64,000 nt of DNA, taken from NCBI RefSeq assembly GCF_037023145.1, contig NZ_CP146092.1, positions 1,674,001-1,738,000 on the forward strand, given 5' to 3'. Of the stretch, positions 17,184 through 25,824 are shown one piece after another. How positions within the stretch are numbered: the stretch's first letter is position 1; every line of letters starts with the position of its first letter. Made by a program: the position numbers and the translations under genes. The DNA comes from Ralstonia sp. RRA. GTDB lineage: Bacteria; Pseudomonadota; Gammaproteobacteria; Burkholderiales; Burkholderiaceae. Under the pieces are notes generated by a model. That model was given only the letters and a program-made list of their open reading frames with translations, was not told the origin of the DNA and did no database searches.

Positions 17184-18341
17184 TCAGTCGCGCAACAGGT
17201 TCTTGGCGATGATGAGCTGTTGAATCTGCGTCGTGCCTTCGTACAGGCGCAGCAGGCGCACGTCTCGGTAGAATCGCTCGGCCTTGTATTCGGCGATGTA
17301 GCCTGCGCCGCCGTGGATCTGCACAGCACGGTCCGCCACACGCCCCACCATTTCCGTACAGAACATCTTGGTGCACGAAGCCAGCATGCTGACTTCATGA
17401 TCCTGCTTGCCGACGGGCTTGGCGTCGTAGCGGCGGGCGCAGTCGCGCACCATCGACATGCCGGCATACAGCTCGGCCTGGCTATCGGCCAACATGGCCT
17501 GGATCAGTTGAAAGTCTGCGATCGGTTGGCCGAACTGCTTGCGTTCCTTGGCGTAGGCCACGGCATCCGTGATGAGCCGATGCGCCATTCCGCATGCGAG
17601 CGATGAGATATGCAGGCGGCCCCGGTCCAACACCTTCATCGCCGTCTTGAAGCCCTGCCCCGCCACACCACCGATGATGTTCGCCGCCGGCACCCGCACG
17701 TTGTCGAGCATCACATCACACGTCTTGGTGCCACGCTGGCCCATCTTCTTGTCCGGCTTGCCAAGCGTGATGCCCGGCGTATCGGCCGGCACGATGAACG
17801 CCGAGATACCGCCTGCACCCTCACCACCCGTGCGCGCCATCAGCGTGAAGGCACCAGCACGCGGTGCGTTGGTGATGAAGCGCTTGGTGCCGTTGATAAC
17901 GTAGTGGTCGCCATCCAGCGTGGCACGGGTCTGCAGTGATGCGGCATCCGATCCGGCGCCCGGTTCCGTCAGCGCGAACGAGATGATCAGCTCGCCGCTG
18001 GCAATGCGCGGCAGGTAGTCGGCCTTCTGCGCATCGGTGCCGTCCATCAGGATGCCCTGCGAACCGATGCCGACGTTGGTGCCAAACACCGAGCGGAACG
18101 CCAGCGCCGTGTGGCCCAGGTCGTACCCCACCTCGCATTCCTGCGCCATCGACAGGCCAATGCCGCCGTGCTCTTCCGGAATCGACAGGCCGAACAGGCC
18201 CATCTCCTTCATGTCGGCGACGATGTCGGCCGGCACATCGTCCTCGTCTTCGAGGATGTTTTCCGCCGGCACGAGCCGTTCCTGAATGAAGCGCTGCACC
18301 GATTGCTGCAGCAGGCCGAAGGATTCGTCGTCGAGTGCCAT
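17184..18341 (-). CDS. Acyl-CoA dehydrogenase
   Basis: A 385-residue FAD enzyme that introduces an alpha,beta double bond in an acyl-CoA. Signature 1 (FALTEPGAGSDAAS) and signature 2 (QIHGGAGYIAEYKAERFYRD) are complete. The catalytic base is Glu368 in RLYEGTTQIQQ, the position used by short- and medium-chain enzymes. It is divergent from a LysR gene at 18467, which probably controls it. Chain-length or branched-chain preference cannot be decided. Confidence 0.92.
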   Translation of the reverse strand: MALDDESFGLLQQSVQRFIQERLVPAENILEDEDDVPADIVADMKEMGLFGLSIPEEHGGIGLSMAQECEVGYDLGHTALAFRSVFGTNVGIGSQGILMDGTDAQKADYLPRIASGELIISFALTEPGAGSDAASLQTRATLDGDHYVINGTKRFITNAPRAGAFTLMARTGGEGAGGISAFIVPADTPGITLGKPDKKMGQRGTKTCDVMLDNVRVPAANIIGGVAGQGFKTAMKVLDRGRLHISSLACGMAHRLITDAVAYAKERKQFGQPIADFQLIQAMLADSQAELYAGMSMVRDCARRYDAKPVGKQDHEVSMLASCTKMFCTEMVGRVADRAVQIHGGAGYIAEYKAERFYRDVRLLRLYEGTTQIQQLIIAKNLLRD

Positions 18342-18466
18342 GTCGCTAGGCTCCTGTTGAATATTCCGGAAGATGGTACCCGGTTGGTGCGTTTTGACAA
18401 TCAGGCCTCACATCAACAGAATGTCGAATCTACTTCACCAATATGGCCCACCGGGATGGATCCGAT

Positions 18467-19387
18467 ATGGACCTGAATGCACTCAAGCTGTTCGTGGAAA
18501 TTGTCGATGCGGGCAACCTGTCGGCGGCGGCGCGCAAGCTGCAGACCACGCGCTCGAACGTCAGCCACCGGCTCAAGGCGTTCGAGCGCGCGCTGGGCGT
18601 GCAACTGCTGCGCCGGACCACCCGCCGCGTGGAGCCGACCGAAGTCGGCGCCGGCATCTACGAGCATGGGCGCAGCATATTGCGGGAGATGGCGGCGGCC
18701 GATGCGTTGGTCTCGTCGCTGGGCAAATCGCTGCAAGGGAGCGTGCGGCTGTCGGTGCCGACAGGGCTTGGGCATCTGCTGGTATCGCGGCTGCTGGTGG
18801 CATTCAAGCGCGCGTATCCGGACATCCGGCTGGATGTGCGCTTCGACAACCGCGTGTCGGACCTGATTGGCGAAGACGTGGATGTGGCGCTGCGCATCGT
18901 GTCGAACCCGCCTGAATCGCTGGTCGCCACGCTGCTCGCTGAGGTGGACTGGGTGCTGTGCGCCGCGCCGGATTACCTGGCCGTGCATGGCACGCCGAAG
19001 ACGCTTGATGCGCTGGCCAAACACGCCATTGTCAGTGCACCGGCGGTTGGGCAGCCGCTGCGGCTATCCGCGCAACTGGGCGATGAGCGGACGCACGTGA
19101 CGCTCGACCCCGGCGTTTCGTCCGACAACTATCTGTTCCTGCAAGCGTCCGTACGTGCCGGCAATGGGCTGGGCATCCTGCCCTACTACGCCGCCGCCGA
19201 TGATCTGCGCGAAGGCCACGTCAAGCGCGTGCTGCCGGGGTATCGGTTCAGTGTGTTCGGCAGCCGGCTTTACATGCTTGCCATGCCGAGCCGGTATCGA
19301 ACATTGGCGACGCGGTCTCTGCTGGATTTCCTGAAAGACGGCCTGCAGAACAAGCTGCCACGCCTGCCCCAGAAAACACGCACCTGA
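18467..19387 (+). CDS. LysR family regulator (CrgA/AaeR-like subgroup)
   Basis: A 306-residue LysR regulator. The start MDLNALKLFVEIVDAGNLSA gives a standard N-terminal winged helix with AARKLQTTRSNVSHRLKAFE; an upstream ATG at 18443 would add eight residues. The effector domain contains GSVRLSVPTGLGHLL and a C-terminal SRYRTLATRSLLDFL helix. It is divergent from the acyl-CoA dehydrogenase gene, and the 125-bp interval contains distant CTGTTGA/TCAACAG arms. It ends directly against metR, tail to tail, with no gap. Confidence 0.85.
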   Translation: MDLNALKLFVEIVDAGNLSAAARKLQTTRSNVSHRLKAFERALGVQLLRRTTRRVEPTEVGAGIYEHGRSILREMAAADALVSSLGKSLQGSVRLSVPTGLGHLLVSRLLVAFKRAYPDIRLDVRFDNRVSDLIGEDVDVALRIVSNPPESLVATLLAEVDWVLCAAPDYLAVHGTPKTLDALAKHAIVSAPAVGQPLRLSAQLGDERTHVTLDPGVSSDNYLFLQASVRAGNGLGILPYYAAADDLREGHVKRVLPGYRFSVFGSRLYMLAMPSRYRTLATRSLLDFLKDGLQNKLPRLPQKTRT

Positions 19388-20305
19388 CTAAGCGTCCAAC
19401 GGCATCAACCCCGGCAACTGCGCAAAGCAAATCGACTTGGCCGTCTCAATAAAGTCCTGCGCAAACGGCGCCTGCGCATAGTCGCGCGTCATGGCGGCAT
19501 AAAGGTCACTCCACACGCCCTCCTTGCCGACGCGCTTGGCGACCACGTATTCGTAGTCCACGTAGTTCTTGATGCCCCAGCTCGGCAGCGCGGCCAGCCC
19601 GCGGCGGCTGGCGACAAGCTGCAGCACGGCAATGGTCAGCTCGGCCGTGCGGCGGTTGAATACGATGCCAGCAGGCGTCAGCACCTGCCGGATCAGGTCG
19701 ATGCGCTCTTCTGGCACGGGGTACGTGATGAGCGTTTGGTCAGTAAAGTCCTTCGCCTCCAGCCATTTCTTGTTGCACAGCGGATGATCCACCGGCAGCA
19801 CGGCCAGGATTTCGAAGCGGAACAGCGGCGCGAATACCACACCCCGGCGCATCTTGGCGTCGGAGCCGATGATGACGTCGGCACGGCCATCCTTGAGCAG
19901 CGCGAGCGGATCGGTATGAAAGCCGGAGACGAGGTCCATCTCCACCTCGGGCCAGCGCTGGCGGAAGGCGTCCATCACCGGCATCAGCCAATCGAAGCAG
20001 GTATGGCACTCCAGCGCAATGCGCAGCGTACCGGCAGCACGGCCCTTGATGCGTTCCAGGTCGCGCTCGGCGCTCTGGATGTCGGCGACCACCTTCTGAG
20101 CGAGTTCGAGCAAGCGTTCGCCGGCTTCGCTCAATTCCACGGTCTGCCCCTTGCGGCGCACGACGGCCAGCCCGTAGTGCGATTCCAGCGCACGCAGCTG
20201 GTGCGAGAGTGCCGATTGCGTCAAGTGCAGCCGCTCGGCGGCACGCGATACCGAGCCGCCATCGGCTAGGGCAATCAGGGTACGTAGATGACGGATTTCC
20301 AGCAT
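19388..20305 (-). CDS. metR: MetR, LysR-type activator of methionine biosynthesis
   Basis: A 305-residue LysR regulator. [40 protein letters not shown] and [20 protein letters not shown] are characteristic of MetR. In enterobacteria MetR uses homocysteine as co-effector to activate metE; the same arrangement is seen here, with metE divergent and a consensus MetR box between the two. It probably also represses itself. Confidence 0.93.
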   Translation of the reverse strand: MLEIRHLRTLIALADGGSVSRAAERLHLTQSALSHQLRALESHYGLAVVRRKGQTVELSEAGERLLELAQKVVADIQSAERDLERIKGRAAGTLRIALECHTCFDWLMPVMDAFRQRWPEVEMDLVSGFHTDPLALLKDGRADVIIGSDAKMRRGVVFAPLFRFEILAVLPVDHPLCNKKWLEAKDFTDQTLITYPVPEERIDLIRQVLTPAGIVFNRRTAELTIAVLQLVASRRGLAALPSWGIKNYVDYEYVVAKRVGKEGVWSDLYAAMTRDYAQAPFAQDFIETAKSICFAQLPGLMPLDA

Positions 20306-20326
20306 GGCCGCGCAATTCCCAAAACA

Positions 20327-20339
20327 TGAATTTCATTCA
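20327..20339. promoter_or_regulatory. MetR box
   Basis: TGAATTTCATTCA fits the TGAA-N5-TTCA consensus for MetR exactly. It lies 22 bp upstream of the metR start and about 97 bp upstream of the metE start, placed to serve both. Confidence 0.75.
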
Positions 20340-20435
20340 ACGAATACGAAAATAATATCATTTGATTCATGCGATGTCGTCGCCCATCATCGCAGAACTC
20401 GAAAATCGACCTGCATATTGGCACCCGCATCTCCT

Positions 20436-22757
20436 ATGACGACCATCCATACCCTCGGCTACCCGCGCATCGGCGCACAGCGTGAGTTGAAGTTCGCACT
20501 CGAATCATTCTGGAAAGGCGCCTCTGCGGAAGGCGACCTGCGCGCCACCGGCCGCGCATTGCGCGAGCGCCACTGGGCAGCCCAGCGCGACGCCGGGCTG
20601 AATTTCGTGACCGTGGGCGATTTCGCCTGGTACGACCAAATGCTGCAGACGGCCGCCCTGCTGGGCGCCGTTCCCACGCGCTTTGGCTTTGACGCCGCAC
20701 ACCTGACGCTGGCGCAATCGTTCGTGCTCGCACGCGGCAACGCCGACCACGCCGCCATGGAAATGACCAAGTGGTTCGACACCAACTACCACTACCTCGT
20801 GCCGGAACTCACGCCCGACCTGCAGTTCGGGCCCGGCGCCGAATGGCTCTTTGACGAGGTGCGCGAGGCGCAGGCGGCAGGCCACCGCGTGAAGGTGGCA
20901 CTGATCGGGCCGGTCACGTTCCTGCATCTGTCCAAGGCGCGCAACGGCCTGACAGATAAGCTCGCGCTGCTGCCGCAGGTGCTGCAGGCCTATGCTGCCG
21001 TGCTGCAGCGCCTGGCCGCGCTGAATGTGGCGTGGGTGCAGATCGACGAACCTGCATTGGTGCTGGACCTGCCGCAACCGTGGGTGGATGCGTTCGGCCC
21101 AGCTTACCAAGCTCTGCAAGCGGCCAATGGCCCCAAGCTGCTGCTTACGACGTATTTTGAGGCCGCCGCGCATCACGCGGCGCTCATCCGGTCGCTGCCG
21201 GTGGCAGGGGTGCACCTGGATCTCGTGCGTGCGCCGGAGCAACTCGCCGCCTTTGCACCGTGGCCAGCGGACAAGGTGCTCTCCATCGGCGTGATCGATG
21301 GCCGCAACATCTGGCGTACGGACCTGGCGCGCGTGCTGGAACGCGTGGCGCCGCTGGCCGAAGCCTTTGGCGAACGCCTGTGGATTGCGCCGAGCTGCTC
21401 GCTGCTGCACGTGCCGGTGGACCTGTCCGCAGAAACCCGGCTCGATGACGAACTCCAGGGCTGGTTGGCCTTCGCGCGCCAAAAGCTGGACGAACTGGCT
21501 GTGATCAAGCTTGCGCTGGTCGAAGGCCAAGCTGCCGTGCAAGGTGCGCTCGATAACAACCGCGCCGCCATCGCCGCGCGCACACAATCGCGCCGCGTGC
21601 ACAACCACAGTGTCAAACGGCGCGTGGCCGCCATCCGCGCAGAAGATGCCGAGCGTGCTGCGCCCTACCCCACGCGCGCCGAAGCGCAGCAAGCGCGCCT
21701 GAACCTGCCGTTGCTGCCGACCACCACCATCGGGTCGTTCCCGCAGACGGCCGAGATCCGCCAGACGCGTGCACGCCACAAGCGTGGCGACCTGCCTGCG
21801 CTGGACTACCTGGAGCGCATGCGCGCCGAGATCACCAACGTGGTACGCCGCCAGGAGGCCCTGGGACTGGACATGCTCGTGCATGGTGAAGCCGAGCGCA
21901 ATGACATGGTCGAGTACTTCGGCGAGTTGTTGTGGGGCTACGCCTTTACCGCCAACGGCTGGGTGCAGAGCTACGGCTCGCGCTGCGTGAAGCCGCCCGT
22001 CATCTACGGCGATGTGTACCGCCCCGAGCCGATGACGGTGGAGTGGTCCAAGTACGCGCAGAGCCTGACCACCAAGCCGATGAAGGGCATGCTGACGGGT
22101 CCGGTGACGATGTTGCAATGGTCCTTCGTGCGCGACGACCAGCCGCGTGAGCAAACCGCACTGCAGATCGCCCTGGCCTTGCGCGACGAGGTATGCGATC
22201 TGGAAGCGGCCGGCATTGCCGCCATCCAGATCGACGAACCGGCGTTCCGTGAAGGCCTGCCGCTGCGTGCAGCCGATGTCCCTGGGTATCTGGAATGGGC
22301 GGCGCGGGTGTTCCGCGTATCGGCCTCGGGCGTGCGCAACGACACGCAGATCCACACGCACATGTGCTATTCGGAGTTCAACGACGTCCTACCGGCCATC
22401 GCGTCGATGGATGCCGACGTGATTACCATCGAGACTTCGCGCTCGAACATGGAACTGCTGGATGCGTTTGGAGAATTTGCCTACCCGAACGAGATCGGCC
22501 CAGGTGTGTACGACATCCACTCGCCGCGCGTGCCGCGTGTAGAAGAGATGGAAGCGCTGCTCGACAAGGCCGCACAGGTGGTGCCGGTGCAACGCCTGTG
22601 GGTGAACCCAGATTGCGGCCTGAAGACGCGTGGCTGGCCGGAAGTGGAAGCGGCGCTGCAAGGCATGGTGGAGGCCACGCGCCGCCTGCGTGCCAAGCAC
22701 GCCAAGGCGCTGCATGCAGGTAGCAAGGCTGCGCAGACTGAAGCGGCTACGGCTTAA
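20436..22757 (+). CDS. metE: Cobalamin-independent methionine synthase
   Basis: A 773-residue zinc enzyme that moves a methyl group from 5-methyltetrahydropteroyltriglutamate to homocysteine. [20 protein letters not shown] is the family N-terminus, so I use ATG 20436 and not the frame opening at 20304. The catalytic half starts near [15 protein letters not shown]. Zinc ligands are visible: His and Cys in HMCYSEF (about residues 641-643) and Cys in NPDCGLKTR (about 727). A strong terminator follows. It is controlled by the divergent MetR. Confidence 0.97.
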   Translation: MTTIHTLGYPRIGAQRELKFALESFWKGASAEGDLRATGRALRERHWAAQRDAGLNFVTVGDFAWYDQMLQTAALLGAVPTRFGFDAAHLTLAQSFVLARGNADHAAMEMTKWFDTNYHYLVPELTPDLQFGPGAEWLFDEVREAQAAGHRVKVALIGPVTFLHLSKARNGLTDKLALLPQVLQAYAAVLQRLAALNVAWVQIDEPALVLDLPQPWVDAFGPAYQALQAANGPKLLLTTYFEAAAHHAALIRSLPVAGVHLDLVRAPEQLAAFAPWPADKVLSIGVIDGRNIWRTDLARVLERVAPLAEAFGERLWIAPSCSLLHVPVDLSAETRLDDELQGWLAFARQKLDELAVIKLALVEGQAAVQGALDNNRAAIAARTQSRRVHNHSVKRRVAAIRAEDAERAAPYPTRAEAQQARLNLPLLPTTTIGSFPQTAEIRQTRARHKRGDLPALDYLERMRAEITNVVRRQEALGLDMLVHGEAERNDMVEYFGELLWGYAFTANGWVQSYGSRCVKPPVIYGDVYRPEPMTVEWSKYAQSLTTKPMKGMLTGPVTMLQWSFVRDDQPREQTALQIALALRDEVCDLEAAGIAAIQIDEPAFREGLPLRAADVPGYLEWAARVFRVSASGVRNDTQIHTHMCYSEFNDVLPAIASMDADVITIETSRSNMELLDAFGEFAYPNEIGPGVYDIHSPRVPRVEEMEALLDKAAQVVPVQRLWVNPDCGLKTRGWPEVEAALQGMVEATRRLRAKHAKALHAGSKAAQTEAATA

Positions 22758-22775
22758 GCAGCGCCAACACCAAAG

Positions 22776-22812
22776 AAAAACGCCAACCGACGCGAGCCGA
22801 TTGGCGTTTTTT
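22776..22812 (+). terminator. Rho-independent terminator after metE
   Basis: AAAAACGCCAA pairs with TTGGCGTTTTT across a 14-nt loop, followed by TTC. The A-run and T-run make it usable from both sides, serving metE and the convergent DUF799 gene. Confidence 0.88.
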
Positions 22813-22830
22813 CTTGTCGTAAGCAGCAGC

Positions 22831-23493
22831 TTAGTCCGTACCGTACTTCGGCGAGCGCGGGCCATACAGCAGGCCGCCCGGTTGCCCGGCAGACAGCAGA
22901 CGCGCGCTGGTCGTGCCGGCCACCTTGTAGCCCTGGTCGCTCAGATTGGCGATGATCTGGTTGACCGCCGCCGACACCAGCATGCCGATCAGGCCGCCAC
23001 CGGAGTTGTTACCGCCTTCGTTGCTCGACGCGCTGGCGTGGCCTGTCCAGAGGGTCTGACCGCTCTTCAGGTCCAGCAGCTTGGCGTCGGCCGACACCAC
23101 AGTGGCGCTGCTGACCACCCTGTATTTGCTGCCGTACTGCGTGACGGTGATGTACAGCGCAGCGTCCGCACCGAAGATGTCGTGCAGCTTGGCCGCCGGC
23201 ACACCGTGAATGTCGCCGGCCGTGTTCAGGCCGTTCTGGCGAAAGGTCTCGTCAACCAACGCAACGGGCAACACGTAGTAGCCAGCCTCGGCCAGCGGTA
23301 CCGTTACTTGCGACAGCATGCCGTAGGTGGCGCCCACGTCCGGCGATTCATTCAGCGGCGGCAGCACCACGATCGAACGCGGCTTGCTGGCCTTGAAGGC
23401 CGAGTAGTCGATGTTCTTGGTCGGTGCGGCACAGCCGGCCATCAGGGCAACCACGCCGGCGGCAGCGGCCAGTTTCAGAAAGCGCTTGGCCAT
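22831..23493 (-). CDS. DUF799 lipoprotein (GNA1162-like)
   Basis: A 220-residue outer-membrane lipoprotein: signal with lipobox MAGC at about residue 21. The body (RSIVVLPPLNESPDVGATYG, then ADAALYITVTQYGSKY) resembles the DUF799 family, typified by meningococcal GNA1162, whose fold resembles TolB/CsgG-type assembly proteins. It is the last gene of a three-lipoprotein operon; its ATG overlaps the stop of the DUF4810 gene. Proposed role: part of an outer-membrane complex with the CsgG-like protein; no substrate known. Confidence 0.85.
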   Translation of the reverse strand: MAKRFLKLAAAAGVVALMAGCAAPTKNIDYSAFKASKPRSIVVLPPLNESPDVGATYGMLSQVTVPLAEAGYYVLPVALVDETFRQNGLNTAGDIHGVPAAKLHDIFGADAALYITVTQYGSKYRVVSSATVVSADAKLLDLKSGQTLWTGHASASSNEGGNNSGGGLIGMLVSAAVNQIIANLSDQGYKVAGTTSARLLSAGQPGGLLYGPRSPKYGTD

Positions 23494-23858
23494 CAGTTGG
23501 TCCCCTTCTTCACGTTCTTCATCAGGAAGTCGATGTACGTTGCCGACTCTGGAAACAGCGTCTTCTCGGTATTGAACTCCTGGACCATCTGGTCATCCTT
23601 GCCAAGACCGGCGTACAGCATCCCCAGTTGGGCGTGATAGCCCGGCGGCACGGCGCCGTTGTCCGACTTGATCTTCTGCAGGCCGCGTTCAAGCTCGGCC
23701 ACCTGGGCTTCCTTCGCTTCGCCCTTGAAGTACTGGTACACCTGCGGTTGGTAGCCTTCCCACTGGTACAGCGGCTTCGGGCCGGCGCAACCGGCCAGCA
23801 ATGCACTCCCGACGGCCGCACCGGCCGCCACACGCCACATGGCAAACAACTTGCTCAT
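23493..23858 (-). CDS. DUF4810 lipoprotein
   Basis: A 121-residue small lipoprotein: signal with lipobox LAGC near residue 24, then PKPLYQWEGYQPQVYQYFKG and a helical, TPR-like segment (PPGYHAQLGMLYAGLGKDDQ). Matches DUF4810 as remembered. It lies between the CsgG-like and DUF799 genes, overlapping the latter by one base, so the three are certainly co-translated. Confidence 0.82.
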   Translation of the reverse strand: MSKLFAMWRVAAGAAVGSALLAGCAGPKPLYQWEGYQPQVYQYFKGEAKEAQVAELERGLQKIKSDNGAVPPGYHAQLGMLYAGLGKDDQMVQEFNTEKTLFPESATYIDFLMKNVKKGTN

Positions 23859-23907
23859 GACTCTTGTTACCCCTTATTTCCCGTTTTTGTTTTAACTGCG
23901 TGTGCGC

Positions 23908-24591
23908 TTATTGCGCGCCCGGCTTCCAGGCACCGCCTTCGATGCCGGCCACCAGGTTGTTCACGGCTTCACGCATGGCCAGGTCCAGCACCTTGCCGTT
24001 GAGCGTGGAGTCGTAGCTGGCGGTGCCGCCAAAGCCGATCACTTCACGGTTCGACAGCTTGTATTCACCAGCACCGCCCACCGAGTACACGACTTCCGAG
24101 GTCGAGATGTTGACCACGTTCAGCGCGACCTTGGCGTAGGCCACCTGCTCCTTGCCGCGGCCGAGGATACCGAAGAGTTGCTGGTCGCCGGTTTCCTTGC
24201 GGCCGAACTCGGTCACGTCGCCGGTGATCACGTAGTCGGCGCCCTTGAGCTTCTGTGCCGTGTTCTTGATGGCAGCTTCCTGCTTGATCTCGGCCATGTT
24301 GTCGCGATCGAGCACGTTGAAGCGGTTGGTCTGCTGCAGATGCGTAATCAGGATGGTCTTGGCCTGACCACCCAGGCGGTCCACGCCATCCGAGAACACA
24401 CCGCGCATGTAGGCCGAACGGTTATCGAACTTGCCCACGGCAATCGGGGTGCGTACGCCCGCGTACGGACGGCTTGCCGATTCCACCTTCGCTACCGGCA
24501 GCGCCTGCGACGTCTCCGCCGCGCAACCGCCGAGCATGCCCAATGCCAGCGCCGCTGCGCCGGCAAACACCACTTTCGAGATAGTCTTCAC
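23908..24591 (-). CDS. CsgG/HfaB-family outer-membrane lipoprotein
   Basis: A 227-residue lipoprotein related to CsgG, the curli secretion channel. The start is a GTG complementary to 24589-24591, preceded by AGGAGAG, and gives MKTISKVVFAGAAALALGML with lipobox LGGC. Typical segments are IAVGKFDNRS, TILITHLQQTNRFNVLDRDN, and GADYVITGDVTEFGRKETGD. No curli subunit genes are nearby, so it more likely forms a conserved envelope complex with the DUF4810 and DUF799 lipoproteins than a curli channel. First gene of that operon. Confidence 0.87.
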   Translation of the reverse strand: MKTISKVVFAGAAALALGMLGGCAAETSQALPVAKVESASRPYAGVRTPIAVGKFDNRSAYMRGVFSDGVDRLGGQAKTILITHLQQTNRFNVLDRDNMAEIKQEAAIKNTAQKLKGADYVITGDVTEFGRKETGDQQLFGILGRGKEQVAYAKVALNVVNISTSEVVYSVGGAGEYKLSNREVIGFGGTASYDSTLNGKVLDLAMREAVNNLVAGIEGGAWKPGAQ

Positions 24592-25002
24592 TCGATCTCT
24601 CCTGTAAAAGCAATTTAAATCAGATTTCTGAAGATCTAATATCAACAGAATAAGAGCCGCCGTGCCGGCACGCGCGTTCCGCGTGCAGCAGACCAGTGAA
24701 CAAGGAGGAAGAACCGGCTGACGCCGCCTGAACCGAGCGGCCGATGGTGACGGGCATTCACCTGCAAACGCCCAGACTGCAAGGCATGCCAGCACTGCCC
24801 GGCGAAACCGGACTTGCGGCATACCACTCCCCAAACACCCCTGACTGACTGCTTTTATTGTATTGACACGGCATTCGCTTTACTTGCGAACGGCGAATTG
24901 TACTGCCAATCAACGCGCTGCCAGCCCGTTAGAAGGGGGGATAAAGCCATTCCCCCAACTTTCGGGTTGACATTTAAAAACCTCGGAACGCTTGAAAGCA
25001 GA
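24592..25002. other. Intergenic region upstream of the CsgG-like operon
   Basis: These 411 bp separate the CsgG-like gene from the upstream enoyl-CoA hydratase gene on the same strand. The part at 24605-24650 is AT-rich; read on the minus strand, TTGATA followed 20 bp later by TTTAAA is a weak promoter candidate. A G6/C5 stem at about 24935-24954 could end the hydratase message, but no T-run follows. No gene seen. Confidence 0.4.
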
Positions 25003-25779
25003 TCAGGCAGATTGCCCGTGCCGCCCCGCGCCGGCAGCAAATCGTGCCGCGCCTGCCGTGCCTTCGGCAAACACCATTGGCGTGCCATGCGCGCCCTCCT
25101 GGCACAGTGCCTCCGCCAGCGGCAGATCCCACTGCGCGTAAGCCGATGCCCGATCGGCCAGCATGCATTGCTGTGGAAACGCGGCAACCTCGCGGGCAAG
25201 CTGCTGTGCCGCAGACAACGATTCACCGGGCGCAACCACGCGGCTGGCAAGGCCCATCGCGAGCGCCTCTTCGGCGTGTACAGCGCGGCCGGTCAGGATC
25301 ATGTCCAGCGCCCGCCCCATGCCAACGATGCGCGGCAGACGCACCGTACCGCCATCGATAAGCGGCACCCCCCAGCGGCGGCAGAACACGCCGAACACGG
25401 CATCGCGCTCGACCACACGCAGGTCGGCCAGCAAAGCCAGTTCCAGCCCGCCCGCCACGGCATAGCCGCTCACCGCTGCGATGAGCGGCTTTGACAACGC
25501 CATGCGTGACGGCCCCATCGGCCCAGGCGCCCCGCCATTGGGGTCAAGGTGATTGCGTCGCGCCGGATCGCCCACCGCGGTGAGATCGGCACCCGCACAG
25601 AAATGCCCGCCCGTGCCGCCAAGCACCGCAACGCGCAGCGCATCATCGGCTTCAAAGTGCTCGAACGCGGCGAGTAGCGCAGCCGCGGTCGGCCCATCCA
25701 CTGCATTGCGGCACTCGGGCCGGTTGAGCAGGATCGTGCAGACTGGGCCATCGGTCTGAAACAGCACAGCATCAGGCAT
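25003..25779 (-). CDS. Enoyl-CoA hydratase/isomerase family protein
   Basis: A 258-residue crotonase-fold protein. The oxyanion-hole segments are GGHFCAGADLTAVGD and AVSGYAVAGGLELALLADLR. A catalytic Glu in the position used by true hydratases may lie in GLELALLADLR or VFGVFCRRWGVP; the latter has Phe-Cys where hydratases often have Glu, so the reaction may not be simple hydration. Located 45 bp upstream of the RND pump stop, on the same strand but downstream of it; probably an independent gene. Confidence 0.85.
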   Translation of the reverse strand: MPDAVLFQTDGPVCTILLNRPECRNAVDGPTAAALLAAFEHFEADDALRVAVLGGTGGHFCAGADLTAVGDPARRNHLDPNGGAPGPMGPSRMALSKPLIAAVSGYAVAGGLELALLADLRVVERDAVFGVFCRRWGVPLIDGGTVRLPRIVGMGRALDMILTGRAVHAEEALAMGLASRVVAPGESLSAAQQLAREVAAFPQQCMLADRASAYAQWDLPLAEALCQEGAHGTPMVFAEGTAGAARFAAGAGRHGQSA

Positions 25780-25824
25780 GGGCGGTCTCCGCAGCGTGGT
25801 ACGTTAGACCGCCCGATGCTACAC

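Noticed and set aside
20505..22361. A 618-codon minus-strand frame opposite metE
   Set aside because: Antisense to a complete methionine synthase; no ribosome binding site or domain.
22389..22865. Minus-strand frame running across the metE end and terminator
   Set aside because: It crosses a strong terminator and is antisense to metE.
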